The position numbers and the translations under genes are program-made. A stretch of DNA of 64,000 nucleotides from Oleidesulfovibrio sp047973035. Its GTDB lineage: Bacteria; Desulfobacterota; Desulfovibrionia; Desulfovibrionales; Desulfovibrionaceae. The stretch is taken from the NCBI RefSeq assembly GCF_047973035.1, contig NZ_JBKEBF010000034.1:52897-116896 (forward strand). The letters are read 5' to 3'. Every line of letters begins with the position of its first letter. The first letter of the stretch is position 1. Below the pieces are notes generated by a model. It saw only the letters and a list, made by a program, of their open reading frames with translations, had not been told where the DNA came from and did not search any database. This document shows positions 20,342-29,684 of this stretch, one piece after another.

Positions 20342-21538
20342 ATGGCAAAAGTGCTTATTATCGGCGCAGGGGGCGTTGGCTCCGTTGCTGCGCACAAGTG
20401 CGCTCAGGCTCCTGAGGTTTTTTCTGAAATCGTGCTGGCCAGCCGTACTGTTTCCAAGTGCGACGCCATTGCCGATTCCATCCGGCAGCGTACCGGCCGC
20501 ACCATCGAAACTGCTCAGGTGGACGCGGATAACGTGCCCGAAATGGTGCAGCTGATTAACAGCGTAAAGCCTGATCTGGTAGTGAACCTTGCTCTGCCGT
20601 ATCAGGACCTGCCCATTATGGACGCCTGCCTTGAAACCGGCGTCAACTATCTGGACACCGCCAACTACGAACCGCTGGACACCGCCAAGTTTGAGTACAA
20701 ATGGCAGTGGGAGTATCAGGACCGTTTTAAAGAAAAAGGGCTGCTGGCTCTTCTCGGCAGCGGCTTTGACCCCGGTGTGACCAACGTGTTTGCCGCTCAT
20801 GCTGTAAAGCATCATTTTGACGAGATTCATGTTCTCGACATTATCGACTGCAACGCAGGCGACCACGGCTATCCTTTTGCCACCAACTTTAACCCTGAAA
20901 TCAATATCCGCGAAGTAACCGCCAAGGGCCGTTACTGGGAGCGCGGCGAATGGGTGGAAACTGATCCTCTTTCGTGGAGCATGAATTACGACTTCCCCGA
21001 GGGCATTGGAAAGAAAAAATGCTTCCTTATGTATCACGAAGAGCTTGAGTCGCTGGTGCTTAACATTCCCGGCATCAAGCGTGCCCGCTTCTGGATGACG
21101 TTCTCCGACAACTACCTCAATCACCTGAAGGTGCTTGAGAATGTCGGCATGACCCGCATTGATCCTGTGCAGTACAACGGGCAGGACATCGTGCCGCTGC
21201 AGTTCCTTAAAGAACTGCTGCCCGATCCGGCTTCGCTGGGGCCCCGTACCAAGGGCAAAACCTGCATCGGCAACGTGATGCACGGCATCAAGGACGGTAA
21301 GGAAAAGAGCCTGTACGTATACAACGTGTGCGATCACGAAGAATGCTACCGCGAGGTAGGCTCTCAGGCTATTTCGTACACCACCGGCGTACCCGCCATG
21401 ATCGGTGCCATGATGATGGTGACCGGCAAGTGGCAGGGCAAGGGCGTGTTCAACATGGAACAGCTTGATCCTGATCCGTTCATGGAAGAGCTCAACAAGC
21501 GTGGTTTGCCGTGGAAAGAGGTTATCTTGAAAGGTTAG
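20342..21538 (+). CDS. Carboxyspermidine (carboxynorspermidine) dehydrogenase
   Basis: A 398-residue saccharopine-dehydrogenase-family enzyme. It condenses putrescine with aspartate semialdehyde and reduces the Schiff base with NADPH to carboxyspermidine. The N-terminal Rossmann fold reads AKVLIIGAGGVGSVAAHKCA; VVNLALPYQDLPIMDACL and the substrate domain with GSGFDPGVTNVFAAH follow. The assignment over saccharopine dehydrogenase rests on its place between speA and the decarboxylase gene, an arrangement known from the alternative spermidine pathway. The ATG at 20342 follows AAAGGAG. It overlaps the next gene by 28 bases. Confidence 0.93.
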   Translation: MAKVLIIGAGGVGSVAAHKCAQAPEVFSEIVLASRTVSKCDAIADSIRQRTGRTIETAQVDADNVPEMVQLINSVKPDLVVNLALPYQDLPIMDACLETGVNYLDTANYEPLDTAKFEYKWQWEYQDRFKEKGLLALLGSGFDPGVTNVFAAHAVKHHFDEIHVLDIIDCNAGDHGYPFATNFNPEINIREVTAKGRYWERGEWVETDPLSWSMNYDFPEGIGKKKCFLMYHEELESLVLNIPGIKRARFWMTFSDNYLNHLKVLENVGMTRIDPVQYNGQDIVPLQFLKELLPDPASLGPRTKGKTCIGNVMHGIKDGKEKSLYVYNVCDHEECYREVGSQAISYTTGVPAMIGAMMMVTGKWQGKGVFNMEQLDPDPFMEELNKRGLPWKEVILKG

Positions 21539-22686
21539 GCATTGAGAAAGTGCCCTCGCCCTGCTTTGTAGTGGATGAGGGCCTTCTCGGCCGCAACCTT
21601 GCTGTTCTGGACGAGGTTCAGCAGCGTACCGGAGCCAAGGTGCTGCTGGCGTTGAAAGGCTTTGCCATGTTCAGCGTGTTTCCGCTGCTGCGCACTGTAC
21701 TGCACGGTGCCTGCGCCAGTTCGCCGCATGAAGCGCGCCTTGCGCGTGAAGAGTTCGGGCGTGAGGTGCATGCCTTTGCTGCTGCATATTCAGATGAGGA
21801 CATGCAGGACATTCTGCAGTATGCAGATCATGTTGTGTTCAATTCGTTTGCACAGTTGGCCCGCTTCAGGCCGATGGTAAAAGCCTGTCCTCGTCATGTA
21901 AGTATGGGAATCCGCGTTAACCCCGAACATTCGGAAGGGGCGGTCCCCATTTATGACCCGTGTTCCGCAGGCTCGCGCCTTGGTGTACGCCTGCGCGAGT
22001 TTGAGGCTGCACTGGCAGATGACCCCCACGCGCTTGATGATGTGGAAGGCTTGCATTTTCATACGCTGTGCCAGCATAATGCTGATGCGTTGGCACGCAC
22101 CCTTGCCGAGGTGGAAAAGCGTTTCGGTAAGTGGATGCACGGCATGAAGTGGATCAACATGGGCGGTGGCCATCACATAACCCGCAAGGATTATGACGTG
22201 GATACGCTGTGTCGGTGTGCTGTGCATGTGCGTGATACATACGGTGTGCAGGTGTATCTGGAGCCCGGTGAAGCCGTGGCTCTGGATACGGGCATTCTGG
22301 TGGCTTCGGTGCTGGATGTGGTCCAGGCCGACATGCCCGTTGCCATTCTGGATGCTTCTGCTGCCTGCCATATGCCGGACGTGCTGGAAATGCCTTACAG
22401 GCCGCATGTCATTGGCTCCGGCCTGCGCGGGGAAAAAGCACATTCGTACCGTTTTGCAGGCAAGTCCTGTCTGGCAGGCGATGTTATCGGCGAATACTCG
22501 TTTGATGCGCCTCTGAAGGCGGGCGACCGTGTGGCGTTTACGGACATGGCCATTTATTCCATGGTGAAAACAAATACCTTTAACGGATTGCAGCTGCCTG
22601 CCATTGCACGGTATCTGCCCGATACAGGTGAAATAATCGTAGAACGTACCTTCGGGTACGAAGACTTCAGGAACCGGCTGTCTTAA
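21511..22686 (+). CDS. nspC: Carboxyspermidine (carboxynorspermidine) decarboxylase
   Basis: A 391-residue PLP decarboxylase (alanine-racemase fold) that removes CO2 from carboxyspermidine to give spermidine. The PLP lysine lies in KVLLALKGFAMF (near residue 39); VEGLHFHTLCQHNADAL and MKWINMGGGHHITRKDYD form the barrel signature, and LVASVLDV and DASAACHMPDVLEMPYRP complete the site. The start is a GTG at 21511 inside the end of the dehydrogenase gene, preceded by no strong ribosome site, so translation is probably coupled. In this operon the product is expected to be spermidine rather than norspermidine. Confidence 0.93.
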   Translation: MERGYLERLGIEKVPSPCFVVDEGLLGRNLAVLDEVQQRTGAKVLLALKGFAMFSVFPLLRTVLHGACASSPHEARLAREEFGREVHAFAAAYSDEDMQDILQYADHVVFNSFAQLARFRPMVKACPRHVSMGIRVNPEHSEGAVPIYDPCSAGSRLGVRLREFEAALADDPHALDDVEGLHFHTLCQHNADALARTLAEVEKRFGKWMHGMKWINMGGGHHITRKDYDVDTLCRCAVHVRDTYGVQVYLEPGEAVALDTGILVASVLDVVQADMPVAILDASAACHMPDVLEMPYRPHVIGSGLRGEKAHSYRFAGKSCLAGDVIGEYSFDAPLKAGDRVAFTDMAIYSMVKTNTFNGLQLPAIARYLPDTGEIIVERTFGYEDFRNRLS

Positions 22687-22706
22687 CCTATTGTTGCGGA
22701 GTTTAC

Positions 22707-23591
22707 ATGACGTTGTGCGAACACGATGAGCGTTTTTTGGAATCCGAGCTGGAGCCTGTGGCCCCGCAGGATGCGCGGTTTCATATCATACCCGCCGGAT
22801 TCGAGGCCTCTGTTTCGTATGGCGGTGGTACGCGCCGCGGGCCTGCCGGAATCCTGAAGGCATCTCAGCAGCTGGAAGTATGGGACGGCCTTTCCAACTC
22901 TTCGCGACTGGGGCTGTTCACACATTGCCCTGTGGATTGTGATGAAGACGCAACGATTGTGCTGGAACGTATCGAGGTGGCAGTTCAGGCTGCGCTGGAT
23001 GTTTCTGCCGAAAATCCGCCTGTCCCTGTGCTGCTGGGTGGTGAACATACGGTCACGCTGGGGGCTTTGCGGGCCTTGCATAAGCGGTTCGGCAAATTCG
23101 GCGTGGTGCAGTTTGACGCACACGCGGACCTGCGTGACGAGTATGAAGGCTCGCCCTACAGCCATGCCAGCGTTATGCACCGGGCTCTTGACCTGGGGCT
23201 TCCTCTGGTTCAGGTGGGCGTGCGCGCCTGTTGCGAGGCTGAAGTGGCCGTACGCGGTAAATACGGCGTGATCCACTGGGATGCGCGCGATCTTGCCCGC
23301 AACGGTTTGCCGCAGAGCATTCTGCCGCCGGACTTCCCAGAAAATGTCTATGTGACGTTTGACGTGGACGGCCTTGATCCTTCGGTTATCCGTGCCACGG
23401 GAACCCCTGTGCCGGGCGGTACCAGCTGGTGGGATGCTCAGCATATGCTGGAGCAGGCCATGCGGGGCCGTCGTGTGTTGGGCATGGATGTTGTGGAGCT
23501 TGCGCCTGACCTTGGCGATATTGCGTCGGACTTTGCCGCAGCCCAGCTTGTGTACAACATGATGGGTATGGTGCAACGGCTTGCCAAATAA
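22707..23591 (+). CDS. speB: Agmatinase (ureohydrolase family)
   Basis: A 294-residue Mn-dependent ureohydrolase that splits agmatine into putrescine and urea, linking SpeA to the carboxyspermidine branch. All metal motifs are present: LGGEHTVTLGAL, QFDAHADLRDEY and FDVDGLDPSVIRATGTPVPGG. The length matches agmatinases; arginase is less likely in this context. The ATG at 22707 follows TTGCGGAG by eight bases. It is the last gene of the operon and is followed by a very strong terminator. Confidence 0.95.
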   Translation: MTLCEHDERFLESELEPVAPQDARFHIIPAGFEASVSYGGGTRRGPAGILKASQQLEVWDGLSNSSRLGLFTHCPVDCDEDATIVLERIEVAVQAALDVSAENPPVPVLLGGEHTVTLGALRALHKRFGKFGVVQFDAHADLRDEYEGSPYSHASVMHRALDLGLPLVQVGVRACCEAEVAVRGKYGVIHWDARDLARNGLPQSILPPDFPENVYVTFDVDGLDPSVIRATGTPVPGGTSWWDAQHMLEQAMRGRRVLGMDVVELAPDLGDIASDFAAAQLVYNMMGMVQRLAK

Positions 23592-23660
23592 CGTGGTAAA
23601 AATAGTCTGGTGTAACAATCCGGCGACAGGCGATTGAAAAGCTACCCGTCGAAAAATATA

Positions 23661-23697
23661 ACGCCCCCGCTCTGCAATGCAGAGCGGGGGCGTTTTT
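23661..23697. terminator. Bidirectional terminator between speB and cheW
   Basis: ACGCCCCCGCTCTGCA pairs perfectly with TGCAGAGCGGGGGCGT, followed by TTTTTT on the plus strand and TTATATTTTT on the minus strand. It can end both converging units. Confidence 0.95.
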
Positions 23698-23871
23698 TGT
23701 GTTGTGTCTGAATACCATGTCGGGATGCAGCCTTCAGGATTGTCCGTCTGCGCAGGGCCGCTTTTCCCTTTGCCGCTACGTGTATCAGGGGGACAGCGTT
23801 ATTCCGGCTAGTTGGCAGAATCTCAGGCCAGATTTTCCGGCTCAGACTCTTTGGGCAGGTTCACCAGCGGG

Positions 23872-24360
23872 CTATACGGCCTCTTCCACTTCGGCACCAA
23901 GCTCTGCCAGAGAGAATAAGCGTTCTGCATCCAGCAACATGACAAAAGCATTGTCGTGGCGGGCGATGCCTTTGATGTATTCCGGTCGTATGGCTGTTCC
24001 CATGCGCGGAGCCGGTTCGATATGGTCGGGCATGATGTCTACCACTTCGCGCACACCATCTGCCAGTGCGCCGACGATAGCCAGCTCATCGTCGAATTGT
24101 ACTTCGACAATGATGATGCACGTATCCACGGTATCTTGTACCGCAGCCATGCCGAACTTGCGGCGCAGGTCTATTACCGGTACGGCGTGGCCGCGCAGGT
24201 TGATGACGCCACGCATGAAGTCGGGAGTTCTAGGAATGCGCGTGATGTGCGGCAGTTCCAGAACTTCGCGGATGGAATCGATAGTCAGTGCAAACAGTTC
24301 ATCATCCAGCACAAAGGTAAAGTACTGGTTGGATTGCAGGGCAGTGGTGTCTTCAGTCAT
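23872..24360 (-). CDS. cheW: Chemotaxis coupling protein CheW
   Basis: A 162-residue CheW domain protein that bridges chemoreceptors and CheA. Starts MTEDTTALQSNQYFTFVLDD; SIREVLELPHITRIPRTPDF, GVINLRGHAVPVIDLRRKFG and the closing GIARHDNAFVMLLDAERLFS are the family's hallmarks. The frame is open upstream to 24417, but the ATG at 24360 (AGGA upstream) gives the standard length. It stands alone, with no other chemotaxis gene nearby. Confidence 0.94.
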   Translation of the reverse strand: MTEDTTALQSNQYFTFVLDDELFALTIDSIREVLELPHITRIPRTPDFMRGVINLRGHAVPVIDLRRKFGMAAVQDTVDTCIIIVEVQFDDELAIVGALADGVREVVDIMPDHIEPAPRMGTAIRPEYIKGIARHDNAFVMLLDAERLFSLAELGAEVEEAV

Positions 24361-24479
24361 GGAGGTGTCCTGTGTTGTTATTGCAGGGTGTGGCCATGTT
24401 GCACCAAGTGTGCGCACTCCCTGTTACAGTCTGCTTTCTGCAATGATGCCGCACTTCTCATGCGGGTGCAAGAGGCTGA

Positions 24480-26444
24480 TTACCAGCCCCCGCCGCCCCC
24501 GCCGCCGCCGCCGGAGCCGCTGCCTCCGCCGCTGCCGCCACCGGAACCGCTGCGGAAGCCGCCGGAAGAACCGGAGGCCGTGGACTCCGGCATGCTGCTG
24601 GCAACAGATGCACCGATGCTGCTGCCAAGCGCTGCACCCAGTCCGACTTCATGCATACCCCGTTCGGAAAAGCCTCTGTCGTACCAGTGCACACCATAGT
24701 TGGTGCTGTCTTCGCCGCGTAGTTGCATGGCAGCTTTAAAGCTGTTTTCCCATTCGCGTTCCACGCCGAAGGCCATGGCAAAAGGCAGATAGGCCTCAAA
24801 ACGTTCTTTCGTTATTTCCGGTTGATCTTCCATTTCCAGTCGCTGCTGTTCGGTAAGTGACAGAAACTGCTTGAATCCTTTCAACTCGTTAACCAACGTG
24901 ATTCCTTTTTCTGTGAACGCAGGCATCAGTTTGCGGAAAACCGTGAGCAACACGGCGTTCCACAGTACAAGAGCCATCCCGATGTTTGCTTCGGGGTGGA
25001 GATTGAACGAACTGAAAAAGACCAGCGCGATGCTGAAAAAGATCAGTGAAAACACTAAGCCGGGGATGCTGAAGCGTTTGCTGAGGATTTTGTAGGGAAC
25101 CACAACTGCCATTAGTAAGGCTACGCAGGAAGCTAGACCCATCATAAAGCCTTCTGCTTCTCCTCTGAAAATCAGCGGCACGCTGCCTGCCATGGCGATG
25201 AGGCTTGTCAGTACACCTACCGCAAGCTTTGAGGTATTGCGAACGCGTATTTCAGGGCCGTCGAAGTGCTCTTTTATCGCTTCAAGCAATGCCGTTGCCG
25301 CGGCAGAAAGGGTAGACTGGTTATGGCTGCTCAGCCGCAGGGTATTGCCTGTTTTGAACAGCGTTTCCAGCACCGGCTGATTTGCTGCGATCTTTGAAGG
25401 TTTGCCGGTTGCGTGTAGAACATGTTTCTTCTTTTCGCTCTCAATGGTCAGGCAACCTTCTGCCGCAAGATGCACAATGCTGAGCATGAGCGAACGTGTA
25501 CGGGACATGGGCGCAGTCTGCAGCAGATTACCGGCGGATGCGGCATCCATTCCCGCAGGTGGTTCATAGCGGGGGATGACTACCGGCCCGCGGGGGTCGC
25601 GTCCGGAGGTGTGCCAGAACCATAAAAAGACCAGCAGCGGCAACAGCTGCAGGGCGATTCCGGCAAAGAAGAACTTGTTGTCAGCCCAGATGGCGGCAAA
25701 TCCTTGCGGTCCGGTAAGGCCGTCAGGGGGAGCCAGACGGGTGAATACCGTAAATCCTTCTCTGGGGGCCAGTGAGCGGGTAGTGGCAAAGCTCGCTTTT
25801 GAGGCATCGAACGAACTGGTAAACATTTTGCCGTGTTCGCCCAGACCGCCTGTAGCACCTTCGGCGGAAAGGACACTGACACCTGCGGGGGCAACGATGG
25901 TGCAGGTGGCTTTATCAATGATGAAATCCCAGTAGTTGCCGGTCACATTCCATGCCAGCAACGCATCCTTTTCTCCCTCCGGCACCCCGATCTGCTTATC
26001 CAGAGTGTATGTGATCTGGTAGGTGTGAATCCCGTGGGCAAGCAATCTATCACCGGAGCCGATGCGTATGCGCATGATGTGCTTTTGCTGCTGGACTGAA
26101 TACGGTTCCGGCTTGCCATCGCGCAGGACGCTTTGCACTGTAAGGGTATGATAACGCCGCAGCCCCATACCAAGCTTGTAGCGTACAGGAATATCACGGA
26201 ATATCCCGCGCCGGATTTTTTCTCCAAGTACGTTGACCTTGATGGTTTCACGCACGGATAAAAGCCCGTCCGGCTGAATATTGACAGTGGAATCGAAAAG
26301 CAGAATGCGTTCGGTGTTTTTTGTCGGCTGCAGAGCATGGGCAGGGGCACCATACATATGCAGCAGACCGCAAAGCAGAAGCAGTATGGCTATGCCGCGC
26401 AGACAAAGCGCAAAGCCGCTCTGTGGCTTGAGAGTGTGAGACAT
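24480..26444 (-). CDS. DUF2207 membrane protein with glycine-rich C-terminus
   Basis: A 654-residue protein. A signal peptide (about 1-40, ending GAPAHA) leads to an extracytoplasmic DUF2207 domain (VNIQPDGLLSVRETIKVNV, EKIRRGIFRDIPVRY). A membrane helix follows near 255-275, then a cytoplasmic winged-helix-like region (MLSIVHLAAEGCLTIESEKKK), two or three further helices (about 405-500) and a tail of Gly/Ser ending in tryptophan. Loss-of-function data do not exist for the family; it commonly sits beside LemA, as here, 183 bases away. The tail is coded by CCG/CCGCC triplets on the plus strand, which can slip during replication. Confidence 0.85.
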   Translation of the reverse strand: MSHTLKPQSGFALCLRGIAILLLLCGLLHMYGAPAHALQPTKNTERILLFDSTVNIQPDGLLSVRETIKVNVLGEKIRRGIFRDIPVRYKLGMGLRRYHTLTVQSVLRDGKPEPYSVQQQKHIMRIRIGSGDRLLAHGIHTYQITYTLDKQIGVPEGEKDALLAWNVTGNYWDFIIDKATCTIVAPAGVSVLSAEGATGGLGEHGKMFTSSFDASKASFATTRSLAPREGFTVFTRLAPPDGLTGPQGFAAIWADNKFFFAGIALQLLPLLVFLWFWHTSGRDPRGPVVIPRYEPPAGMDAASAGNLLQTAPMSRTRSLMLSIVHLAAEGCLTIESEKKKHVLHATGKPSKIAANQPVLETLFKTGNTLRLSSHNQSTLSAAATALLEAIKEHFDGPEIRVRNTSKLAVGVLTSLIAMAGSVPLIFRGEAEGFMMGLASCVALLMAVVVPYKILSKRFSIPGLVFSLIFFSIALVFFSSFNLHPEANIGMALVLWNAVLLTVFRKLMPAFTEKGITLVNELKGFKQFLSLTEQQRLEMEDQPEITKERFEAYLPFAMAFGVEREWENSFKAAMQLRGEDSTNYGVHWYDRGFSERGMHEVGLGAALGSSIGASVASSMPESTASGSSGGFRSGSGGGSGGGSGSGGGGGGGGGW

Positions 26445-26626
26445 TAATAAATCCGGGTAAGTATATTTATACCTGTGGGCAGTATAATAAATGGTTACAA
26501 ACGGTAGTCGTTATTTTGGGAGAATAGAAAAAACAGCGTACAAAGCTGTATTCCTTTTCGGCTAAGCCGTTGCTGACGGAAAAGGCCGGACCGCACATCC
26601 GTTCTCTTACCGTACCTGAGCAGCAG

Positions 26627-27181
26627 TTAGAACTTCACCTCAGGCACGGCACGTTCTGCGGCATCTTCCAGCTCAAAGTACTCTGCACGGGTAAAGTTGA
26701 ACATTCCCGCAATAATGTTGGAAGGAAAGCTGTCCACTGCAACGTTCATCTGGCGTACTGTGCCGTTGTAGTAGCGGCGCGCATTCTGGATGTCGTTTTC
26801 CAGCGTGGCAAGCTGGTCCTGTAGCTGTCTGAACCCAGCATCCGCCTTCAGTTCGGGGTAACTTTCAGAAAGAGCAAACAACTTACCCAGAGCCTGCCCG
26901 AGAAAGCTTTCCGCCATGGCTGCTTCCTGTGGCCCACCTGCTTCCATGCATCTGCTTCTTGCTTCGGTCACCTGCGTCAGCGTTTGCTTTTCGTGGCTTG
27001 CGTATCCCTGAACCGTGGACACAAGGTTGGGGATAAGGTCATGGCGGCGCTTGAGTTGAACATCAATGCCGCTCCATGCTTCTTCAATCATGGCTTTGAA
27101 CCGGACAAACCGATTGTACAGCATGATGGCCCAAAGCAGCAGCAACGCTGCGACAGCTGCAATTCCTATAAAAAAATACAT
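26627..27181 (-). CDS. lemA: LemA family protein
   Basis: A 184-residue protein with one N-terminal membrane helix (MYFFIGIAAVAALLLLWAIM) and a long helical body: MIEEAWSGIDVQLKRRHDLI, PNLVSTVQGYASHEKQTL and NDIQNARRYYNGTVRQMN are LemA signatures. The ATG at 27181 has GGAG upstream and is preferred to the frame's opening codon at 27202. It is transcribed with the DUF2207 gene. LemA proteins are membrane-anchored with an unknown biochemical role. Confidence 0.92.
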   Translation of the reverse strand: MYFFIGIAAVAALLLLWAIMLYNRFVRFKAMIEEAWSGIDVQLKRRHDLIPNLVSTVQGYASHEKQTLTQVTEARSRCMEAGGPQEAAMAESFLGQALGKLFALSESYPELKADAGFRQLQDQLATLENDIQNARRYYNGTVRQMNVAVDSFPSNIIAGMFNFTRAEYFELEDAAERAVPEVKF

Positions 27182-27710
27182 GTTAGTTGCTCCGTAATGC
27201 ATTGGTAATACTTTTATATACTTGGTATGCCGGAGGCACGCGGCCTGTCACCGATGTAGTCTCTGGCGGAAAAAGCGCAGGCTAACGCCATTAAAGTCGG
27301 GCTTTGTGATAGCAGAAAAGCTGTACAGGACGCCAGAATTTACTTTTATTTTGTATGTTGAGGAAAGTGCGCTGCTTGAGCACGTTGATGCAGGTGTTTC
27401 AGTTTATGGCATGCCGTACTGTGCAGCCTGATGCGTGTATTTTACGTATAATACTGGGTGCTAACCCGCAAAAAATACTGAGACTATGTGAAAAATTTAA
27501 TTAGTTCTGTGATATCATGTGGTTGAGCGAACACACAGCAGTTAACATGCCGGTAAGACAGGGTAAAGTGCCTGATTGCTAAGTTGCAGGCTTAGTCTCG
27601 GCGGGTACTTTCCAAAAGCGGTAAAATGGTCTAAGCAAATTCAGCCGGCTAATATCGTTCGCAGAATCGTATAGTTAATGGTTCAACTTACATGTTGAGG
27701 AAGGTGTCCA
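27182..27710. other. Divergent intergenic region upstream of the rnf operon
   Basis: 529 bases between lemA (minus) and the cytochrome-rnf operon (plus). I see no gene; a 69-codon frame here has no ribosome site and random-looking composition. TGTGATATCATGTG at about 27507 is a poor half-palindrome of the CRP/FNR type. The rnf promoter must lie here but cannot be placed. Confidence 0.5.
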
Positions 27711-28469
27711 TTGCCAAGGAGATACGTTCCCACAGTGGTGGTTGTTGGAATTTTGGCGGCAATTGCGGCTTTTGGCTATCTTAGCCCTACGCAGTCGCAG
27801 GCCGAACCCATGCGTATCCTTTTCGACAACTCGGGCGGAAAGGTGATTTTTGACCACAAAACGCATGCGGAAAATTACGGCATTGAATGCCAGACCTGCC
27901 ACCACGAAAGCGAGACGGCCAAGCCTGACCCCATGGCATGCGGGGACTGCCATGGTGTGGCCATCACGGAAGAGTTCCGCACAGAGCACGTGAAATCTTA
28001 CTCGGATGAAGCATGTGTGACTTGTCACCATGTTGAGTTCAGTGGCACAGACTGGAGCCACGAAGAACACACCGAGTATGATGACTGCACCGCGTGCCAC
28101 CACACTCCGGATATCGAGCCCGAGCCGATGGCTTGCTCCAACTGTCATCAGGCAGAAGGTGACGAAGCTATGCCCGGTCTGCGTGATTCCGTTCACCTGC
28201 GCTGTCAGTCCTGTCATGCCGACATGTTCGAGGAAAAGCTGGAAGGTTGCGGTAGCTGCCATACCAGTGTTGATCAGCGCCAAGCCTTGAAAAGCGGAAC
28301 CCTGGACAAGTCCTTCAGCGACTGTGCCTCGTGTCATTACGAGGAAAAAGTGGATGAGCTTATTCCTAACAGAATGGGCGCGTACCACGGACAGTGCATG
28401 GGATGTCATGAAGAGGTCAAAGCTGGCCCCTTTGAAAAGAGTCAATGCAACCAGTGCCATTTCCGGTGA
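27711..28469 (+). CDS. Decahaem periplasmic cytochrome c of the Rnf operon
   Basis: A 252-residue protein with an uncleaved or cleavable N-terminal helix (residues 7-25, VPTVVVVGILAAIAAFG) and ten CxxCH haem sites at residues 60, 77, 102, 126, 142, 165, 180, 205, 229 and 246. Several are CxxCHH or have extra histidines nearby, in keeping with bis-His haems. Its stop overlaps the first base of rnfC's ATG, so it is translationally linked to rnf. Multihaem cytochromes preceding rnf are known from Desulfovibrio; there they are thought to connect the periplasmic cytochrome pool to the ferredoxin:NAD oxidoreductase. The start is TTG at 27711 with GAGGAAGG upstream. Confidence 0.93.
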   Translation: MPRRYVPTVVVVGILAAIAAFGYLSPTQSQAEPMRILFDNSGGKVIFDHKTHAENYGIECQTCHHESETAKPDPMACGDCHGVAITEEFRTEHVKSYSDEACVTCHHVEFSGTDWSHEEHTEYDDCTACHHTPDIEPEPMACSNCHQAEGDEAMPGLRDSVHLRCQSCHADMFEEKLEGCGSCHTSVDQRQALKSGTLDKSFSDCASCHYEEKVDELIPNRMGAYHGQCMGCHEEVKAGPFEKSQCNQCHFR

Positions 28470-29668
28470 TGCTTATGAGTACTACTCCCTTTGCTCTTAC
28501 CTGTGGCGACAGGAACGCATTCCTTCAAGGCCCTGAGCCTGCTGAAGTGCGCGTACCCCTTAGTGGTCACGGTCTTAAAACCGTGAAGAAAAAAGCCCAA
28601 GTCCATCCCGGAATGCTGGTGGCAGACCACCCCAACGACAAACGCGGTGAGGCGCACAGCCCCATCTGCGGAGTTGTTGCCGAGGTGAACGCAGACTGTG
28701 TGGTTATTGCCGCACAGGCCCCCGCAGAGCCGGCCGAAGGCGAAGAGCCTGCCAAGACGCAAGCTGAAGCGCTGGAATTATCCTCGCTTGAAAAAGACGG
28801 GCTGAAAGCAGCCCTGAAAAGCCTCGGACTGGACCTGCGAACCTATCTGCGCAGGGCTGAAACCCTTATAATCAACGGCCTGAACCCTGAACCCGGAATA
28901 TTCTGGGCTGAAGGGATGCTGGAAAATCACAAGTCCACACTTGAAAAAGGACTTGAGCTTTTAAAGGTGCTTTCTCCGGCCGGCAAAGTTATTCTTGCAG
29001 CGCACAATGCGGGCATAAGCCTTGCGGGTGCCAGTACCACGGCCGTTGCGCCGGTGTACCCCAACAGCGTTGACCGCCTGCTCATCGCCGCCGTTACCGG
29101 CAGCGAAAATGCAAAAGGCGTGCACGTGGTGGGGCTGCATGATCTCTTTATTCTAGGACGTACCGGTGAAACCGGACTGCCTGTTACCGAAACTGTAATG
29201 ACCGTGCAGGGCAAAAACTACGTGGTCAAAGTAGGCACCACCATTAAAGATATGCTTGAGCATGCCGGTGTTGCCGTGGGTGATAACGACCGTGTGGTCC
29301 TTGGCGGGCCCATGCGCGGAAAAAGCGTAAGCCGCCTTGATTGCGGTATCGGTAAACAGGATACGGCGCTGTTTGTGGTGCCCGATTCCGCATTTCCGCC
29401 AGTAGCGGATGCTGCCTGCATCAACTGCGGCGAATGTATTCTGCGGTGCCCCGCGCGCATCAGACCCAACATGCTGGGCCGCTACAGCGAGTTCCGCATG
29501 TACGACAAGTGCAAGGACGAATACATCGACTCCTGTGTCGAATGCGGCCTGTGTGCTTACTGGTGCGTGGCAAGACGTCCCGTCCTCCAGCTTATCCAGC
29601 TGGCAAAACATCAAATCGTGCTTCAGGAACAGCAGGTGACTGCCTGCTCCCTGCAGGGCGAATCCTAG
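28469..29668 (+). CDS. rnfC: Rnf electron transport complex subunit C
   Basis: About 399 residues. RnfC is the peripheral NADH-side subunit with FMN, NAD and two [4Fe-4S] sites. Visible are an N-terminal barrel part (VRVPLSGHGLKTVKKKAQVH), the nucleotide-binding middle, and two ferredoxin motifs CINCGECILRCPARIRP and CVECGLCAYWCVARRP near the end. The ATG at 28469 overlaps the cytochrome stop as TGATG; a second ATG at 28475 is equally possible. It is shorter than E. coli RsxC (740), lacking the long Ala/Lys repeat tail, like other anaerobes. Confidence 0.93.
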   Translation: MLMSTTPFALTCGDRNAFLQGPEPAEVRVPLSGHGLKTVKKKAQVHPGMLVADHPNDKRGEAHSPICGVVAEVNADCVVIAAQAPAEPAEGEEPAKTQAEALELSSLEKDGLKAALKSLGLDLRTYLRRAETLIINGLNPEPGIFWAEGMLENHKSTLEKGLELLKVLSPAGKVILAAHNAGISLAGASTTAVAPVYPNSVDRLLIAAVTGSENAKGVHVVGLHDLFILGRTGETGLPVTETVMTVQGKNYVVKVGTTIKDMLEHAGVAVGDNDRVVLGGPMRGKSVSRLDCGIGKQDTALFVVPDSAFPPVADAACINCGECILRCPARIRPNMLGRYSEFRMYDKCKDEYIDSCVECGLCAYWCVARRPVLQLIQLAKHQIVLQEQQVTACSLQGES

Positions 29669-29684
29669 ATAGGGGGTACAGCAA

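Noticed and set aside
27503..27520. TGTGATATCATGTG as a CRP/FNR site for rnf
   Set aside because: Second half-site does not match.
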